Position numbers and translations under genes: made by a program. A stretch of 64,000 bases of DNA from Stenotrophomonas bentonitica. GTDB taxonomy: Bacteria; Pseudomonadota; Gammaproteobacteria; Xanthomonadales; Xanthomonadaceae. The stretch's first letter is position 1; each line of letters opens with the position of its first letter. Shown piece by piece: positions 29,851 to 38,900 of the stretch. The notes beneath the pieces are model-generated. The model saw only the letters and a program-made list of their open reading frames with translations. It was not told the origin of the DNA and did no database searches. The DNA is taken from contig NZ_PKQP01000001.1 of NCBI RefSeq assembly GCF_002887735.1, forward strand, positions 124,001 through 188,000, given 5' to 3'.

Positions 29851-31794
29851 CTATGCGCGCGTCACGTCCGCGCGTGCGTTGCGCCAATGCGCCTGCCAGG
29901 CCTGGAACATCAGCACGTTCCACAGGTGCGTGTGCCATTTGCGCTCGCCCTGCTTGAACTGCTGCCACAGCGGGGCGACCGCCTCGACATTGAACACGCC
30001 CTCCTCGGCCAGCCGCGCCGGATCCAGCAGTTCATCGGCCCAGCCGCGCAGGTCGCCCTTGAGCCACGCGCTGACCGGGGCACCAAAGCCACGTTTGGGG
30101 CGGTGCACCATGTCCTGCGGCACGTAGCGGCCCAGCACGCGCTTGAGCAGGTACTTGCTCACGCCATCGCGCTGCTTCATCGCCATCGGCAGCGACCAGG
30201 CAAACTCGGCCACGCGCCAGTCCAGCAGCGGTGCACGGGCTTCCAGGCTGACCGCCATGCTGGTGCGGTCCACTTTGCACAGCAGGTCATCGGGCAGGTA
30301 GGTGCTGAAATCAGCCAGCATCATCGCGTCGGCCGGCGAGCCAGCACCGTGCAGCGGATCGGCCAGGTCGTAGAAGCTGCCGGCCGCCTGCGCGCCACGT
30401 ACCGCAGCGACCGGGTCGCGCCAGCGGGAAATCCGGTTGCGGTAGACATCGCCGATGCCGCGCGCGCCCGACTCGGCCAGCAGCGCGGCCAGCCCACCGG
30501 TGCGCGAGGCCTCGCCCTGCGTGTGTGAATGGCTGGCCATCCAGCGCCGCAGCGGCGCCGGCACCTTGCCCAGCAGCCGCCAGTTGCGCATCGCCCGCTG
30601 GTAGCGGGTGTAACCGAAGAACAGTTCATCGCCGCCGTCACCGGACAGCGCCACCGTCACGCCCTGCCGCGCCAGCCTGGCGACCAGCGCCGTGGGCACC
30701 TGCGAGGCATCGGCGAAGGGTTCATCGAACATCGCCGGCAGGCTGGGCACCACGGCCAACGCATCGGCGCCGCTGACATACAGCTCGGTGTGATCGCAGC
30801 CCAGGTGCTGGGCCAGCGATTTGGCCAGCGGCGCCTCGTCATGGTCCGAACCGGTAAAGCCGATGCTGAAACTGTGCACCGGCTGGCTCGATTGCGCCTG
30901 CATCAACGCCGCCACCACCGACGAATCGGTACCGCCGGAGAGGAACACGCCGACCGGCACATCGGCCACCATGCGCAGCGCCACCGCGTCGCGCAGCACC
31001 GCATCCAGGCGTTCTTCGGCCTCGGCATCGTTGCCCGTGAACGGGGCGGCCAGCGCCTGCTGCATGCGCTCGCGCGCATTCCAGAACGGCTGCTGCAGCT
31101 GATCCGGACGGTGCGCGGCAGCGCCGGCGGCGACCGCCTCGGCATCCAGCCGCAGCACGCGGCCGGGCATCAGCTTGAAGCAGCGCTCGTGGATGCAGTG
31201 CGGCGCGGGAATGTAATCCAGCCGCAGCAGCAGCGTCAGCGCATCGCGGTCGACCTCGTTGTCGAAGGCCGGGTGCTGCCACAGGGCCTTGAGCTCGGAG
31301 CCGAACACCAGCGTCTCACCGGCCCAGCCGTAGTACAGCGGCTTCTTGCCGACCCGGTCGCGGGCCAGCCACAGACAGCGCTCGGCGCGGTCCCACAGCG
31401 CGATGGCGAACATGCCGTTGCTGCGCTGCAGGGTTTCCTCGAAGCCCCACTGGGTGATCGCGGCGAGCAGCACTTCGGTATCCGAATGGCCGCGGAAGGC
31501 ATGCCCCAGCGCTTCCAGCTCGGCGCGCAGCTCGGCGAAGTTGTAGACCTCGCCGTTGTAGGCCAGCACGTAGCGGCCATCGACCGAGGTCATCGGCTGA
31601 TGGCCCAGCGGCGACAGGTCCAGGATGCTCAGCCGGCGGTGCGCCAGCGCGATGCCGGCCGAGGCATCGGCCCATACCCCGCTGTCATCCGGGCCACGGT
31701 GCACCAATGCGTCGCCCATGCGCCGCGCCTGTTCTTCCAGTGCTGCCTGCTCCCTTGCCGGAGCGGGCAGCAGCATGCCTGCCAATCCACACAT
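29851..31794 (-). CDS. asnB: asparagine synthetase, glutamine-hydrolysing
   Basis: 647 residues. The N-terminal class II glutaminase domain starts with the catalytic Cys2 (MCGLAGML) and has ALVHRGPDDSG and YNGEVYNFAELR. The synthetase domain has the PP-loop GVFLSGGTDSSVVAAL and ALSGDGGDELFFGYTRYQRA. It makes asparagine or amidates a related carboxylate using glutamine and ATP. The ATG is only three bases after the stop of the fused E1 dehydrogenase gene, so the two are translationally linked. This pairing leaves open whether the true substrate is aspartate or a product connected to the dehydrogenase. Confidence 0.9.
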   Translation of the reverse strand: MCGLAGMLLPAPAREQAALEEQARRMGDALVHRGPDDSGVWADASAGIALAHRRLSILDLSPLGHQPMTSVDGRYVLAYNGEVYNFAELRAELEALGHAFRGHSDTEVLLAAITQWGFEETLQRSNGMFAIALWDRAERCLWLARDRVGKKPLYYGWAGETLVFGSELKALWQHPAFDNEVDRDALTLLLRLDYIPAPHCIHERCFKLMPGRVLRLDAEAVAAGAAAHRPDQLQQPFWNARERMQQALAAPFTGNDAEAEERLDAVLRDAVALRMVADVPVGVFLSGGTDSSVVAALMQAQSSQPVHSFSIGFTGSDHDEAPLAKSLAQHLGCDHTELYVSGADALAVVPSLPAMFDEPFADASQVPTALVARLARQGVTVALSGDGGDELFFGYTRYQRAMRNWRLLGKVPAPLRRWMASHSHTQGEASRTGGLAALLAESGARGIGDVYRNRISRWRDPVAAVRGAQAAGSFYDLADPLHGAGSPADAMMLADFSTYLPDDLLCKVDRTSMAVSLEARAPLLDWRVAEFAWSLPMAMKQRDGVSKYLLKRVLGRYVPQDMVHRPKRGFGAPVSAWLKGDLRGWADELLDPARLAEEGVFNVEAVAPLWQQFKQGERKWHTHLWNVLMFQAWQAHWRNARADVTRA

Positions 31795-31797
31795 GTA

Positions 31798-34077
31798 TCA
31801 ATGGTCCTGCGCCAGCGCGAGGGCGGCGTTCAATACCGCATTGTCGCTTGGAAGCACGCACAATGCTGCCCCCGCCAGTGGCGTGTAGGTATCGGCCCCG
31901 CACACCCGCTGGATCGGCAGGTGCCCCAGCCCGGCCTCGACCAGGGCGGTGATCACGCCCTCCCCCACCCCGGCGCTGTGCCGGCCCTCATCGACCACCA
32001 GCACGCGCTGGGCATCGGCGGCCTGGCCGCTGATGAACCCGGCGTTGAGCGGCACCAGCCAGCGCAGGTCGACCACCCGCACCTGCCAGCCCAGCTGCTG
32101 CTCGATCGCCCGCGCCGCACGCAGGCTCATCGGCACGCCGTTGCCATAGGTGAAGATGACCAGGTCACTGGCCTCCGGCGCGTAGACCCGGCCCTCGCCG
32201 AGCACCAGTGCCTGGTCCGGTGCCGGATACGGGAACAGCCATTGGCCATCGCCCGGCGCGTGCAGGTCCTTGCTCATGTACAGCGCGATCGGCTCGAGGA
32301 ACACCGCGACCCGGCCATCGACCGTCGCCAGCGCGGCCAAGGTGCGCAGCATCATCGCCGCATCGTCGCCGCGCGAGGGACAGCCGACCACCAGGCCGGG
32401 GATGTCGCGCAGCGCGGCGATCGAGTTGTCGTTGTGGAAATGCCCGCCGAAGCCCTTCTGGTAGCCCAGCCCCGCGATCCGCACCAGCATCGGGTTGCGG
32501 TACTGGTCATTGGAGAAGAACTGCAGCGAGCACGCCTCGCCCCGCAGCTGGTCGGCCGCGTTGTGGAGATAGGCCAGGTACTGGATCTCGGGAATCGGCA
32601 GCATGCCCAGGTTGGCCAGGCCCTGCGCCATGCCCAGGATCATGGTTTCGTCCAGCAGGGTGTTGAACACCCGGCGCGGGCCGAACGCCTTGAGCAGGCC
32701 CTTGCTGACCGTATACACCCCGCCCTTCTGCGCGACGTCCTCACCGAACAGCAGCGTGGCCGGGTACTTGGCCATCAGATCGTGCAGGGCCTGGTTGATC
32801 TGGATCGCCAGGTGGCGCGGCGGTTGTGTTTCGGGCAGCTGCGCCGCACCGCCAAACGCAGCGACGCGCGCCTCATCAGCGGCCGTGCGCGTGGCTTCTG
32901 CCTGGACGGCCGCCGGCGAGTACGGCGCCAGCGGCGCCACGACCTCGGCCAGATCGGTCAGCTTCGGCCGTCGATCCGCTTCGGCGGCCGCGGCGAAACA
33001 GCGCGCGCGCACGCGTTCGTAGAGATCGAGCACCTGCGCGGCGGTCATCCAGCCGGACTGCATCGCGATCGCCGCCGAGCGCAGCAGGGGATCGCTCGCT
33101 TCTGCCGCGCACAGCTCCGGCAACGGCCGCCATTCGATTTCGAAATCCGTACCGGCGTGGCCCATCAAACGCGTGGTGCGCAGGTGCAGGAAGGTCGGCC
33201 GCCGGGTCTGCCGGCAATGGGCCAGCGCGCGCTCCACCTGTGCATGCCCCTCCACCAGATCCAGGCCGTCAGCGTAGAAATAATCCAGGCCCGGGCGGTG
33301 CGCGAAACTCTGCGCGATCCAGCCATCCGGGGTCTTCACCGAGATGCCGATGCCGTTGTCCTCGCAGACGAACAGGATCGGTGCCGGCAGCCGCTGGTAC
33401 GCCGCCCACGCGGCGGTGTTGAACGCAGTCTGCGCGGTGGCGTGGTTGGCCGAGGCATCGCCGAAGGAGCAGATCACCACGCTGTCGCCGGGAATCGGCA
33501 GCGTGTGGCCGATGCGTCGCCCACTTTCGATGGCCAGCGCCGTGCCCAGGGCCTTGGGCAGGTGCGAGGCGATGGTGGAGGTCTGCGGCAGCACCCACAG
33601 TGGTCTGCTGCCCCACACCTTGTGGCGCCCACCGCTGGCCGGATCGTCCCGGCTGGCCGCGAACGAGAGCGCCGCGTCCATCACCGGGTCCATGCCCGGC
33701 AGCTTGCGGAAGCGCTCGGCCATGAAACCGCCGGAGCGGTAATGCAGGAACGCCGGATCGGTATGCCGCGCCAACCGTGCCACCAGCGCATTGCCCTCAT
33801 GGCCGGACGAACCGATCGTATAGAAGACCTTGTTCTGCACGCGCAGTACACGCGCCATGAGGTCCAGGTGGCGGCTGATCAGCTGTGATTCGAACAGTTC
33901 GGCAAAGCCCTGCGCATCCAGGGTGCTGCCGGGCAGGATCGGCGCGTCGGGTGCCGGCGTCGGCGCGGGATCGCCGCGCCACTGCTGCACGAAATCAATG
34001 AAGTTGGCGTCGCAGATTTCGGCCCGGTTGAGGCCCTTCATGCGCGCGGGAATCGGATCGGGAACCACGGCAAACAT
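31798..34077 (-). CDS. thiamine-diphosphate 2-oxoacid dehydrogenase, fused E1 alpha/beta
   Basis: 759 residues. The first half is an E1-alpha domain: GSSGHEGNALVARL, HYRSGGFMAER, and the ThDP motif SFGDASANHATAQTAF with FVCEDNGIGIS. The second half is an E1-beta domain: LLFGEDVAQKGGVYTVSKGL, FNTLLDETMILGMAQGLA, PEIQYLAYLHNA and a C-terminal transketolase-like domain (VVDLRWLVPLN). This resembles branched-chain or acetoin-type E1 subunits joined in one chain. No E2 or E3 gene is adjacent. A GGAGG lies upstream of the ATG. First gene of an operon with asnB. The substrate cannot be read from the sequence. Confidence 0.85.
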   Translation of the reverse strand: MFAVVPDPIPARMKGLNRAEICDANFIDFVQQWRGDPAPTPAPDAPILPGSTLDAQGFAELFESQLISRHLDLMARVLRVQNKVFYTIGSSGHEGNALVARLARHTDPAFLHYRSGGFMAERFRKLPGMDPVMDAALSFAASRDDPASGGRHKVWGSRPLWVLPQTSTIASHLPKALGTALAIESGRRIGHTLPIPGDSVVICSFGDASANHATAQTAFNTAAWAAYQRLPAPILFVCEDNGIGISVKTPDGWIAQSFAHRPGLDYFYADGLDLVEGHAQVERALAHCRQTRRPTFLHLRTTRLMGHAGTDFEIEWRPLPELCAAEASDPLLRSAAIAMQSGWMTAAQVLDLYERVRARCFAAAAEADRRPKLTDLAEVVAPLAPYSPAAVQAEATRTAADEARVAAFGGAAQLPETQPPRHLAIQINQALHDLMAKYPATLLFGEDVAQKGGVYTVSKGLLKAFGPRRVFNTLLDETMILGMAQGLANLGMLPIPEIQYLAYLHNAADQLRGEACSLQFFSNDQYRNPMLVRIAGLGYQKGFGGHFHNDNSIAALRDIPGLVVGCPSRGDDAAMMLRTLAALATVDGRVAVFLEPIALYMSKDLHAPGDGQWLFPYPAPDQALVLGEGRVYAPEASDLVIFTYGNGVPMSLRAARAIEQQLGWQVRVVDLRWLVPLNAGFISGQAADAQRVLVVDEGRHSAGVGEGVITALVEAGLGHLPIQRVCGADTYTPLAGAALCVLPSDNAVLNAALALAQDH

Positions 34078-34186
34078 GCATCAGCCTCCGTGACGTGTTG
34101 CGTAGGCGGACAACCGGATGGGGCGGCCTGCCCACGATGCCGAGTCTGGCCTCACCCCATCGCATTTGCCAAGCGCGGGTGCAGCA

Positions 34187-34738
34187 TCACCGCTGCGTGG
34201 CCCGACGCTGCTGCCACTGCTGCCGTGACTGGCCCCAGATCTCGATCGGCTTGCCGGCGTGCGGCGGCGGCAGCTCGCCCATACGCAGCAGCGAGCTGCC
34301 GAGCTTGCGCGCGACCACCTTGGAGTTTTCGTTGGCCGCATCGATGGTGTGGATGATCTCTTCCCAGCCGAGCGTGTCGAACGCCCAGTCCATGCTGGCC
34401 ACCGCCGCTTCGGGCGCATAGCCCTTGCCCCAGCTCTCGCGGCGGATGCTCCAGCCGACCTCGGTGCCCGGCCAGTCCAGCGGTTGCCACGGGCCCATGC
34501 GGCCAACCCACTCACCGCTGCTTTTTTCGATCACCGAGAACATCGAAAACCCATACAGGTGCCAGCTGCCCACCAGGCAGCTGAAACTGCGCCATGCCTG
34601 GGAGGGGGCCTGCACGCCACCCAGGTGCTGCATCACCTCCGGGTCCGAGCAGAAGCGCAGGAAATCATCGAAATCCTCGGCGCGTGGCGGGCGCAGGATC
34701 AGGCGCTCGGTCTCCAGCTGGAGGTCGAAAATGCTCAT
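34187..34738 (-). CDS. GNAT family acetyltransferase (RimJ/RimL type)
   Basis: 183 residues. LETERLILRPPRAEDFDDF at the N-terminus and PGTEVGWSIRRESWGKGYAPEAA with the acetyl-CoA loop are typical of Acetyltransf_3 proteins that modify N-termini or small amines. IHTIDAANENSKVVARKLG completes the fold. Substrate unknown. It is about 110 bases upstream of the E1 fusion gene on the same strand. Confidence 0.87.
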   Translation of the reverse strand: MSIFDLQLETERLILRPPRAEDFDDFLRFCSDPEVMQHLGGVQAPSQAWRSFSCLVGSWHLYGFSMFSVIEKSSGEWVGRMGPWQPLDWPGTEVGWSIRRESWGKGYAPEAAVASMDWAFDTLGWEEIIHTIDAANENSKVVARKLGSSLLRMGELPPPHAGKPIEIWGQSRQQWQQRRATQR

Positions 34739-34818
34739 GGCGTCCTCGTCTGTTGCGTGTGTACCGCCATGATCGCAGACGCAGCCACCGGCATGCCGTG
34801 CACCGTTCCCCACAACGC

Positions 34819-34844
34819 AACACGCCGGCAGTTGCCGGCGTGTT
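34819..34844. terminator. 11-bp perfect hairpin after glycine-zipper gene
   Basis: AACACGCCGGC at 34819-34829 pairs exactly with 34834-34844, with a four-base loop. It lies between the stop of the gene at 34870 and the start of the acetyltransferase. No clean T tract on either side, so termination strength is uncertain. Confidence 0.55.
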
Positions 34845-34869
34845 GGTGGTGCGTTCGAACGGCTGCGCT

Positions 34870-35700
34870 TTACTGGTTGTTCGCGCCCAGCGCGGCGGTC
34901 TGGGTGACCAGCTGACCGTCGATCACCGGCAGGCGATCGCTGCTCGGCTTGTTGTCCATCTTCACGGTCTTTTCGGCGCCGTCGTAACGGTAGGTCACGT
35001 TGTAGCCGGTGACCGCATTGGTGGTGCCCATCGGGATGCGGTTGCCCGGCTTGCTGGCCATGCGCATCGTGCCGGTGGTGCCATCCTCATTGCGGTAGGT
35101 GACGTTGTAGCCGGTCACCCGGGTCGACTCGGAGGTCGCGGTCTCGGTGTGGCACTGGCGCTCGGTACGGTTGACCACGCGGCCACCCACATGGCGCTTG
35201 TCCACCTGGTTGCCGATCATGCCGCCGGCAACGGCACCGGCGGCCGTGGCTGCCTTGCGGCCATTGCCACCGCCGACCTGGTTGCCCAGCAGGCCGCCGA
35301 TCACGGCACCGGCGACGGTACCGCCAACATTGCCGTCGCGTTCGGGCAGGCGTTCCTGGACCACCACGTCCTGGCAGACTTCATGCGGCGTCTGCGTGCT
35401 GGACGTCTCGCGCACCGGCTCGGTGCCGATCACGGTGGCGTAGGCCTTTTCCTTCCTGGTCAGCGGATCGACCTTGACGATGTCGGCGTACTCGAGCTTG
35501 CCGGCCTTGTCTTCGATGGCCAGTTGGTCGGTGCGCGCGCCGTCATCGGCCAGCGGCGTGGTGTCCAGGGTGGGCCGGGTCTGAGCAGCGGTCACCGCGT
35601 CGGGCGAGGCACTGCCGCCCTTCATGAAGGCAGCAGTGGCGATCCCGCCGACCAGCAGCGCACCTGCAGCGACCAAAGCAGTAGTAGTTGTACTTTTCAT
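34870..35700 (-). CDS. glycine-zipper 2TM domain envelope protein
   Basis: 276 residues. An N-terminal membrane or signal segment (TALVAAGALLVGGIATAAF) is followed by a polar region with one Cys in PHEVCQDVV. The glycine zipper (VGGTVAGAVIGGLLGNQVGGG, then AATAAGAVAGGMIGNQV) is followed by two copies of a unit with VTGYNVTYR (RNEDGTTG and RYDGAEKT). Such proteins are membrane-inserted or periplasmic factors of unknown function related to the 17-kDa antigen family. ATG supported by GGAGC(C) upstream. The gene stands alone, divergent from the 35860 gene. Confidence 0.8.
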   Translation of the reverse strand: MKSTTTTALVAAGALLVGGIATAAFMKGGSASPDAVTAAQTRPTLDTTPLADDGARTDQLAIEDKAGKLEYADIVKVDPLTRKEKAYATVIGTEPVRETSSTQTPHEVCQDVVVQERLPERDGNVGGTVAGAVIGGLLGNQVGGGNGRKAATAAGAVAGGMIGNQVDKRHVGGRVVNRTERQCHTETATSESTRVTGYNVTYRNEDGTTGTMRMASKPGNRIPMGTTNAVTGYNVTYRYDGAEKTVKMDNKPSSDRLPVIDGQLVTQTAALGANNQ

Positions 35701-35859
35701 AACCGGCTCCTTGCGGACGATCCGCAACGTTCTTGAGTGAATTCCAGCACGGCCAGCCTGAACGGAATCTCGACGGATCGTGAACATCCTCCCGCCCATT
35801 CAGGTTCGGTGAGCCCCAGGCTCGTGATAGCGTTTACAGCATCTGCCCAGGAGTGCCCC

Positions 35860-36084
35860 ATGTCCAATCCCATACTGTTGCCGGTGCTGGAATGGGCGCG
35901 TCGGCTGCGCTACCCCACCCTGTTCAAGATCACGGCCGCGCTGTTCGCGGTGACCCTGGTGATCCCCGACCCGCTGCCGTTCGTGGATGAAATCCTGTTC
36001 GGCCTGGGCACGCTGCTGCTGGCCAACTGGAAACGACGCGGCGACCCGACGCCACCGCCATTGCCGAGCAAGCGCCGCGCGTGA
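35860..36084 (+). CDS. small membrane protein (DUF6116-like)
   Basis: 74 residues with AGGAG before the ATG. An amphipathic start (LLPVLEWARRLRYPTLFKI) is followed by two hydrophobic segments (TAALFAVTLVIPDPLPF and DEILFGLGTLLLA), then a basic, proline-rich tail. It matches the small proteins annotated as DUF6116 in Xanthomonadaceae, without known function. Its stop overlaps the GTG start of tatD (GTGA), so the two are coupled. Confidence 0.7.
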   Translation: MSNPILLPVLEWARRLRYPTLFKITAALFAVTLVIPDPLPFVDEILFGLGTLLLANWKRRGDPTPPPLPSKRRA

Positions 36085-36842
36085 GGTTGATCGACAGTCA
36101 TTGCCACCTGGATGCGGGGGAGTTCGATGCCGATCGCGCCGAGGTGATCGCACGCGCCCGCACGGCGGGTGTTTTCGCGCAAGTGGTGCCGGCCGTCACC
36201 GCCGCCAGCTGGCCCGGGCTGCGGGAGGCCTGCAGGCTGGCCGACGGATTGCACCCGGCATACGGACTGCACCCGATGTTCCTGGATCAGCACCGCCCCG
36301 AGCACCTGGACGAACTACGCGCGTGGCTCGAGCGCGAGCGCCCCTGCGCGGTTGGCGAGTGCGGGCTGGATTTCTTCGTCGAAGGGCTGGACCCGGACAC
36401 CCAGCAGCATTACTTCCTCGGCCAATTGAGGCTGGCGCGCGAATTCGACCTGCCGGTGATCGTGCATGCGCGCCGCGCGGTGGATGCGGTGATCGCGGCG
36501 ATCAAGCAGATCGGCGGGCTGCGCGGCGTGGTCCACAGTTTCTCCGGCAGCCCCGAGCAGGCGCGGCAACTGCACCAGCTCGGCTTCCTGATCGGGCTGG
36601 GCGGCCCGCTGACCTATGACCGCGCCCAGCGCCTGCACCGCCTGGTGGCCAACATGCCCCTGGAGCAGCTGCTGTTGGAGACCGACGCACCGGACCAGCC
36701 GGATGCAGGCATCCGCGGCGAGCGCAATGAGCCGGCGCGGTTGCCGGTGATCCTGGAGGCGGTGGCGCGGCTGCGCGGGGAGCCGGCCGCGGTGATTGCC
36801 GCGCAGACCACGGCCAATGCCGAGGCATTGTTCGGCCTGTGA
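36081..36842 (+). CDS. tatD: TatD family metal-dependent hydrolase (DNase)
   Basis: 253 residues from a GTG overlapping the upstream stop (MRLIDSHCHLD). Metal ligands appear in DSHCHLD, GECGLDFF, the IVHARRA segment and LLLETDAPDQP. TatD proteins are TIM-barrel 3'-5' exonucleases acting on DNA and implicated in repair of oxidative damage. It may be the YcfH/TatD subgroup; the paralogue cannot be fixed from this alone. Confidence 0.9.
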   Translation: MRLIDSHCHLDAGEFDADRAEVIARARTAGVFAQVVPAVTAASWPGLREACRLADGLHPAYGLHPMFLDQHRPEHLDELRAWLERERPCAVGECGLDFFVEGLDPDTQQHYFLGQLRLAREFDLPVIVHARRAVDAVIAAIKQIGGLRGVVHSFSGSPEQARQLHQLGFLIGLGGPLTYDRAQRLHRLVANMPLEQLLLETDAPDQPDAGIRGERNEPARLPVILEAVARLRGEPAAVIAAQTTANAEALFGL

Positions 36843-36861
36843 GTGGACCGGTCCGCCCGGA

Positions 36862-37674
36862 TCAAGCCTCGGCGGCCGCTGCACCCTTCTTCGGCTTCAT
36901 CAACATCTCCAGCGCCTTGCCCACCGCCGCAAACGCGAACGCACCGGTGATGTGGGTGGCCGCGCCCAGGCCCGCGCCGCAGTCCAGCTTCAGCGCCGCG
37001 TCCGCGCCGAGGTTCGGGCGGATGCCGCAGACACTGCCATCGGCCTGCGGATACTTCACGTTTTCCAGCGAGTACACCGCCGGCACGCCGAAGTAGCGCG
37101 AGGCGTTCTTGGGGAAGTTGAAGTCGCTGCGCAGTTTCTTGCGGATCAGCGCCATCATCGCGTCGTGCTCGGTGCGCGACACGTCCCGGATCCGCACCAG
37201 GGTGGGATCGGTACGGCCGCCGGCAGCGCCCACGGTCAGGATCGGCAGCTTGCGGCGGCGGCACCAGGCAATGGTCTCGACCTTGACCCGGAAGCTGTCG
37301 CACGCATCGATCACCAGATCGAAATCGCGGTCCAGCAGCTCAACCATGTTGGACACGGTCAGGAACGAGGCGATCGCATCGACGCTGATGTCCGGGTTGA
37401 TCGCGCGACAGCGCTCGGCCATCGCCTCGGCCTTGTTGCGGCCGTACTGGCCGGCCAGCGCGGGCAGCTGGCGGTTGGTGTTGGAGACACAGATGTCGTC
37501 GGCATCGATCAGGGTCAGATGCCCGACCGCCGTGCGCGCCAGCGCTTCCACCACCCACGAGCCAACCCCGCCCATGCCCACCACCGCCACCCGGCGGGTG
37601 GCGAGCAGATCCACGGTGCCTACCCCATACAACCGGTCGATGCCGGCAAATCGTTCGCGCAGTACGTCGTTCAT
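36862..37674 (-). CDS. tcdA: tRNA threonylcarbamoyladenosine dehydratase
   Basis: 270 residues. The E1-like ThiF/MoeB fold is shown by VAVVGMGGVGSWVVEALAR, the adenylate-binding LIDADDICVSNTNRQ and the FDLVIDACDSFRVK segment. TcdA (CsdL/YgdL) uses ATP to cyclise the t6A side chain at tRNA position 37 to ct6A. The family does not need the Cys pairs of ubiquitin-type E1 proteins. Convergent with tatD; the 19-base gap contains GGACCGGTCC. Confidence 0.92.
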   Translation of the reverse strand: MNDVLRERFAGIDRLYGVGTVDLLATRRVAVVGMGGVGSWVVEALARTAVGHLTLIDADDICVSNTNRQLPALAGQYGRNKAEAMAERCRAINPDISVDAIASFLTVSNMVELLDRDFDLVIDACDSFRVKVETIAWCRRRKLPILTVGAAGGRTDPTLVRIRDVSRTEHDAMMALIRKKLRSDFNFPKNASRYFGVPAVYSLENVKYPQADGSVCGIRPNLGADAALKLDCGAGLGAATHITGAFAFAAVGKALEMLMKPKKGAAAAEA

Positions 37675-37770
37675 GCGGACATTTTAATGCGCGCAGGCCA
37701 GCGCCGGTACGCGCCGTGGACAGGACGCGTCGTACCATCGCCGCAGCCACCTCTCAAGGAAGCCTTCACC

Positions 37771-38211
37771 ATGAACGACCCCGTGACGCCGTCCCGCCGC
37801 CCCTCCGCCGCCTATCGCTACCTGTTCGTCGGCCTGCTCGGGCTGGTGATCGGCCTGATCGCCACGGTGATGATCTCGCGCGCCATCCAGGCCCGCCAGG
37901 ATCCCTTCCCGGATGCGCTGATGCACGTGATGAACCGCCAGGTGGAGCTGCTGCAGGCGGCGCAGGCGCAGAACCGCTGCAGCCTGGCCGATACCGTGCC
38001 GCGGCTGCAGACCCTGCGCTCGCTGTCCAATGATCTGGACCTGGCCTTTCCCGGCCTGAAGGACAGCCAGGGCTTCCAGCAGCACGCCAGCGCCCTGCGC
38101 GCCACGCTCAACGAGGCATTGGCCGCGCCGCCGACCGACTGCCCGGGCATGGCCACGCTGGTGGAAAAGATCCAGACCGACTGCAAGGCCTGCCACCAGG
38201 ATTTCCGCTGA
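37771..38211 (+). CDS. membrane-anchored cytochrome c'-like protein
   Basis: 146 residues with AAGGAAG before the ATG. One N-terminal transmembrane segment (YLFVGLLGLVIGLIATVMIS, about residues 18-37) anchors a mostly helical periplasmic domain. That domain ends with a single haem c motif CKACH at residues 138-142 and four more residues. A C-terminal CxxCH on a four-helix bundle is the layout of cytochrome c'. A membrane anchor in place of a cleavable signal is unusual. Role in electron transfer or NO/peroxide binding is an inference. Confidence 0.75.
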   Translation: MNDPVTPSRRPSAAYRYLFVGLLGLVIGLIATVMISRAIQARQDPFPDALMHVMNRQVELLQAAQAQNRCSLADTVPRLQTLRSLSNDLDLAFPGLKDSQGFQQHASALRATLNEALAAPPTDCPGMATLVEKIQTDCKACHQDFR

Positions 38212-38329
38212 TTCATCTTCCAGCCACGCTGGCAGCCCGGGATTGGCACGCTGTTCACGCAGCACAGGACACGATCTGCCCCATGCGCACCAGACGCATT
38301 CGACCACCCCTCTGGCCAGGAGATACACC

Positions 38330-38815
38330 ATGAAGATTCAACTGATCGCCGCCGCTGCTGTTGCCACCGTCGCCCTGGCTGGCTGTGCCACCACCTCGCC
38401 GGGCTACGGCAGCAGTGGCTACAACAACGGTTACGGCAATTCCGGCGGCAACTACAACACCAATCGCTGCGCTGACTGCGGCATCGTGACCCGCATCAAC
38501 CAGGTCGCTTCGGGCCGCAGCGCGCCGAGCGCGACCGGCGCGGTCCTGGGTGGCATCGTCGGCGCGGTCGCCGGCCATGAAATCTCCGACCACACCGGCG
38601 GCAGCCGAGGCAACAAGAACATCGCCGCCGCCGCAGGCGCGGTGGGTGGTGCACTGGCCGGCAACCAGATCCAGAAGAACGTGACCAGCGATACCTTCGA
38701 CATCACGGTACGCATGGATGACGGTCGCACGGTCGTGGTCAACCAGCGCGATCTGGGCGGGATCCGCGAGAACACCTATGTCCGCGTGGTCAACGGCAAG
38801 GTGATCCTGCGCTGA
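38330..38815 (+). CDS. glycine-zipper outer-membrane lipoprotein (17-kDa antigen/SlyB-like)
   Basis: 161 residues with a lipoprotein signal (AAAVATVALAGC). A Gly/Tyr/Asn-rich linker, a CADCGIVTRINQVASG segment and a glycine zipper (TGAVLGGIVGAVAGHEIS, AAAGAVGGALAGNQIQ) follow. The small C-terminal domain FDITVRMDDGRTVVVNQ is typical of SlyB/PcpY-type lipoproteins. It is likely an outer-membrane stabilising protein. AGGAG lies before the ATG. Monocistronic with a strong terminator. Confidence 0.87.
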   Translation: MKIQLIAAAAVATVALAGCATTSPGYGSSGYNNGYGNSGGNYNTNRCADCGIVTRINQVASGRSAPSATGAVLGGIVGAVAGHEISDHTGGSRGNKNIAAAAGAVGGALAGNQIQKNVTSDTFDITVRMDDGRTVVVNQRDLGGIRENTYVRVVNGKVILR

Positions 38816-38840
38816 TCTGCCCCGCACACGGCGTGCAATG

Positions 38841-38868
38841 AAAAGGGCCCGCTTGCGCGGGCCCTTTT
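38841..38868. terminator. bidirectional rho-independent terminator
   Basis: A perfect 12-bp stem: AAAAGGGCCCGC at 38841-38852, loop TTGC, complement at 38857-38868. A and T flanks serve both the lipoprotein gene and the convergent cold-shock gene. Confidence 0.93.
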
Positions 38869-38900
38869 CATGTCTCAACCAGGCAGGACCCGGCGTGCGC

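Noticed and set aside
30529-33888. A 1,100-codon open frame on the plus strand across asnB and the E1 fusion
   Set aside because: It spans two well-supported minus-strand genes and has the same Arg/His/Ala/Gln-rich antisense composition.
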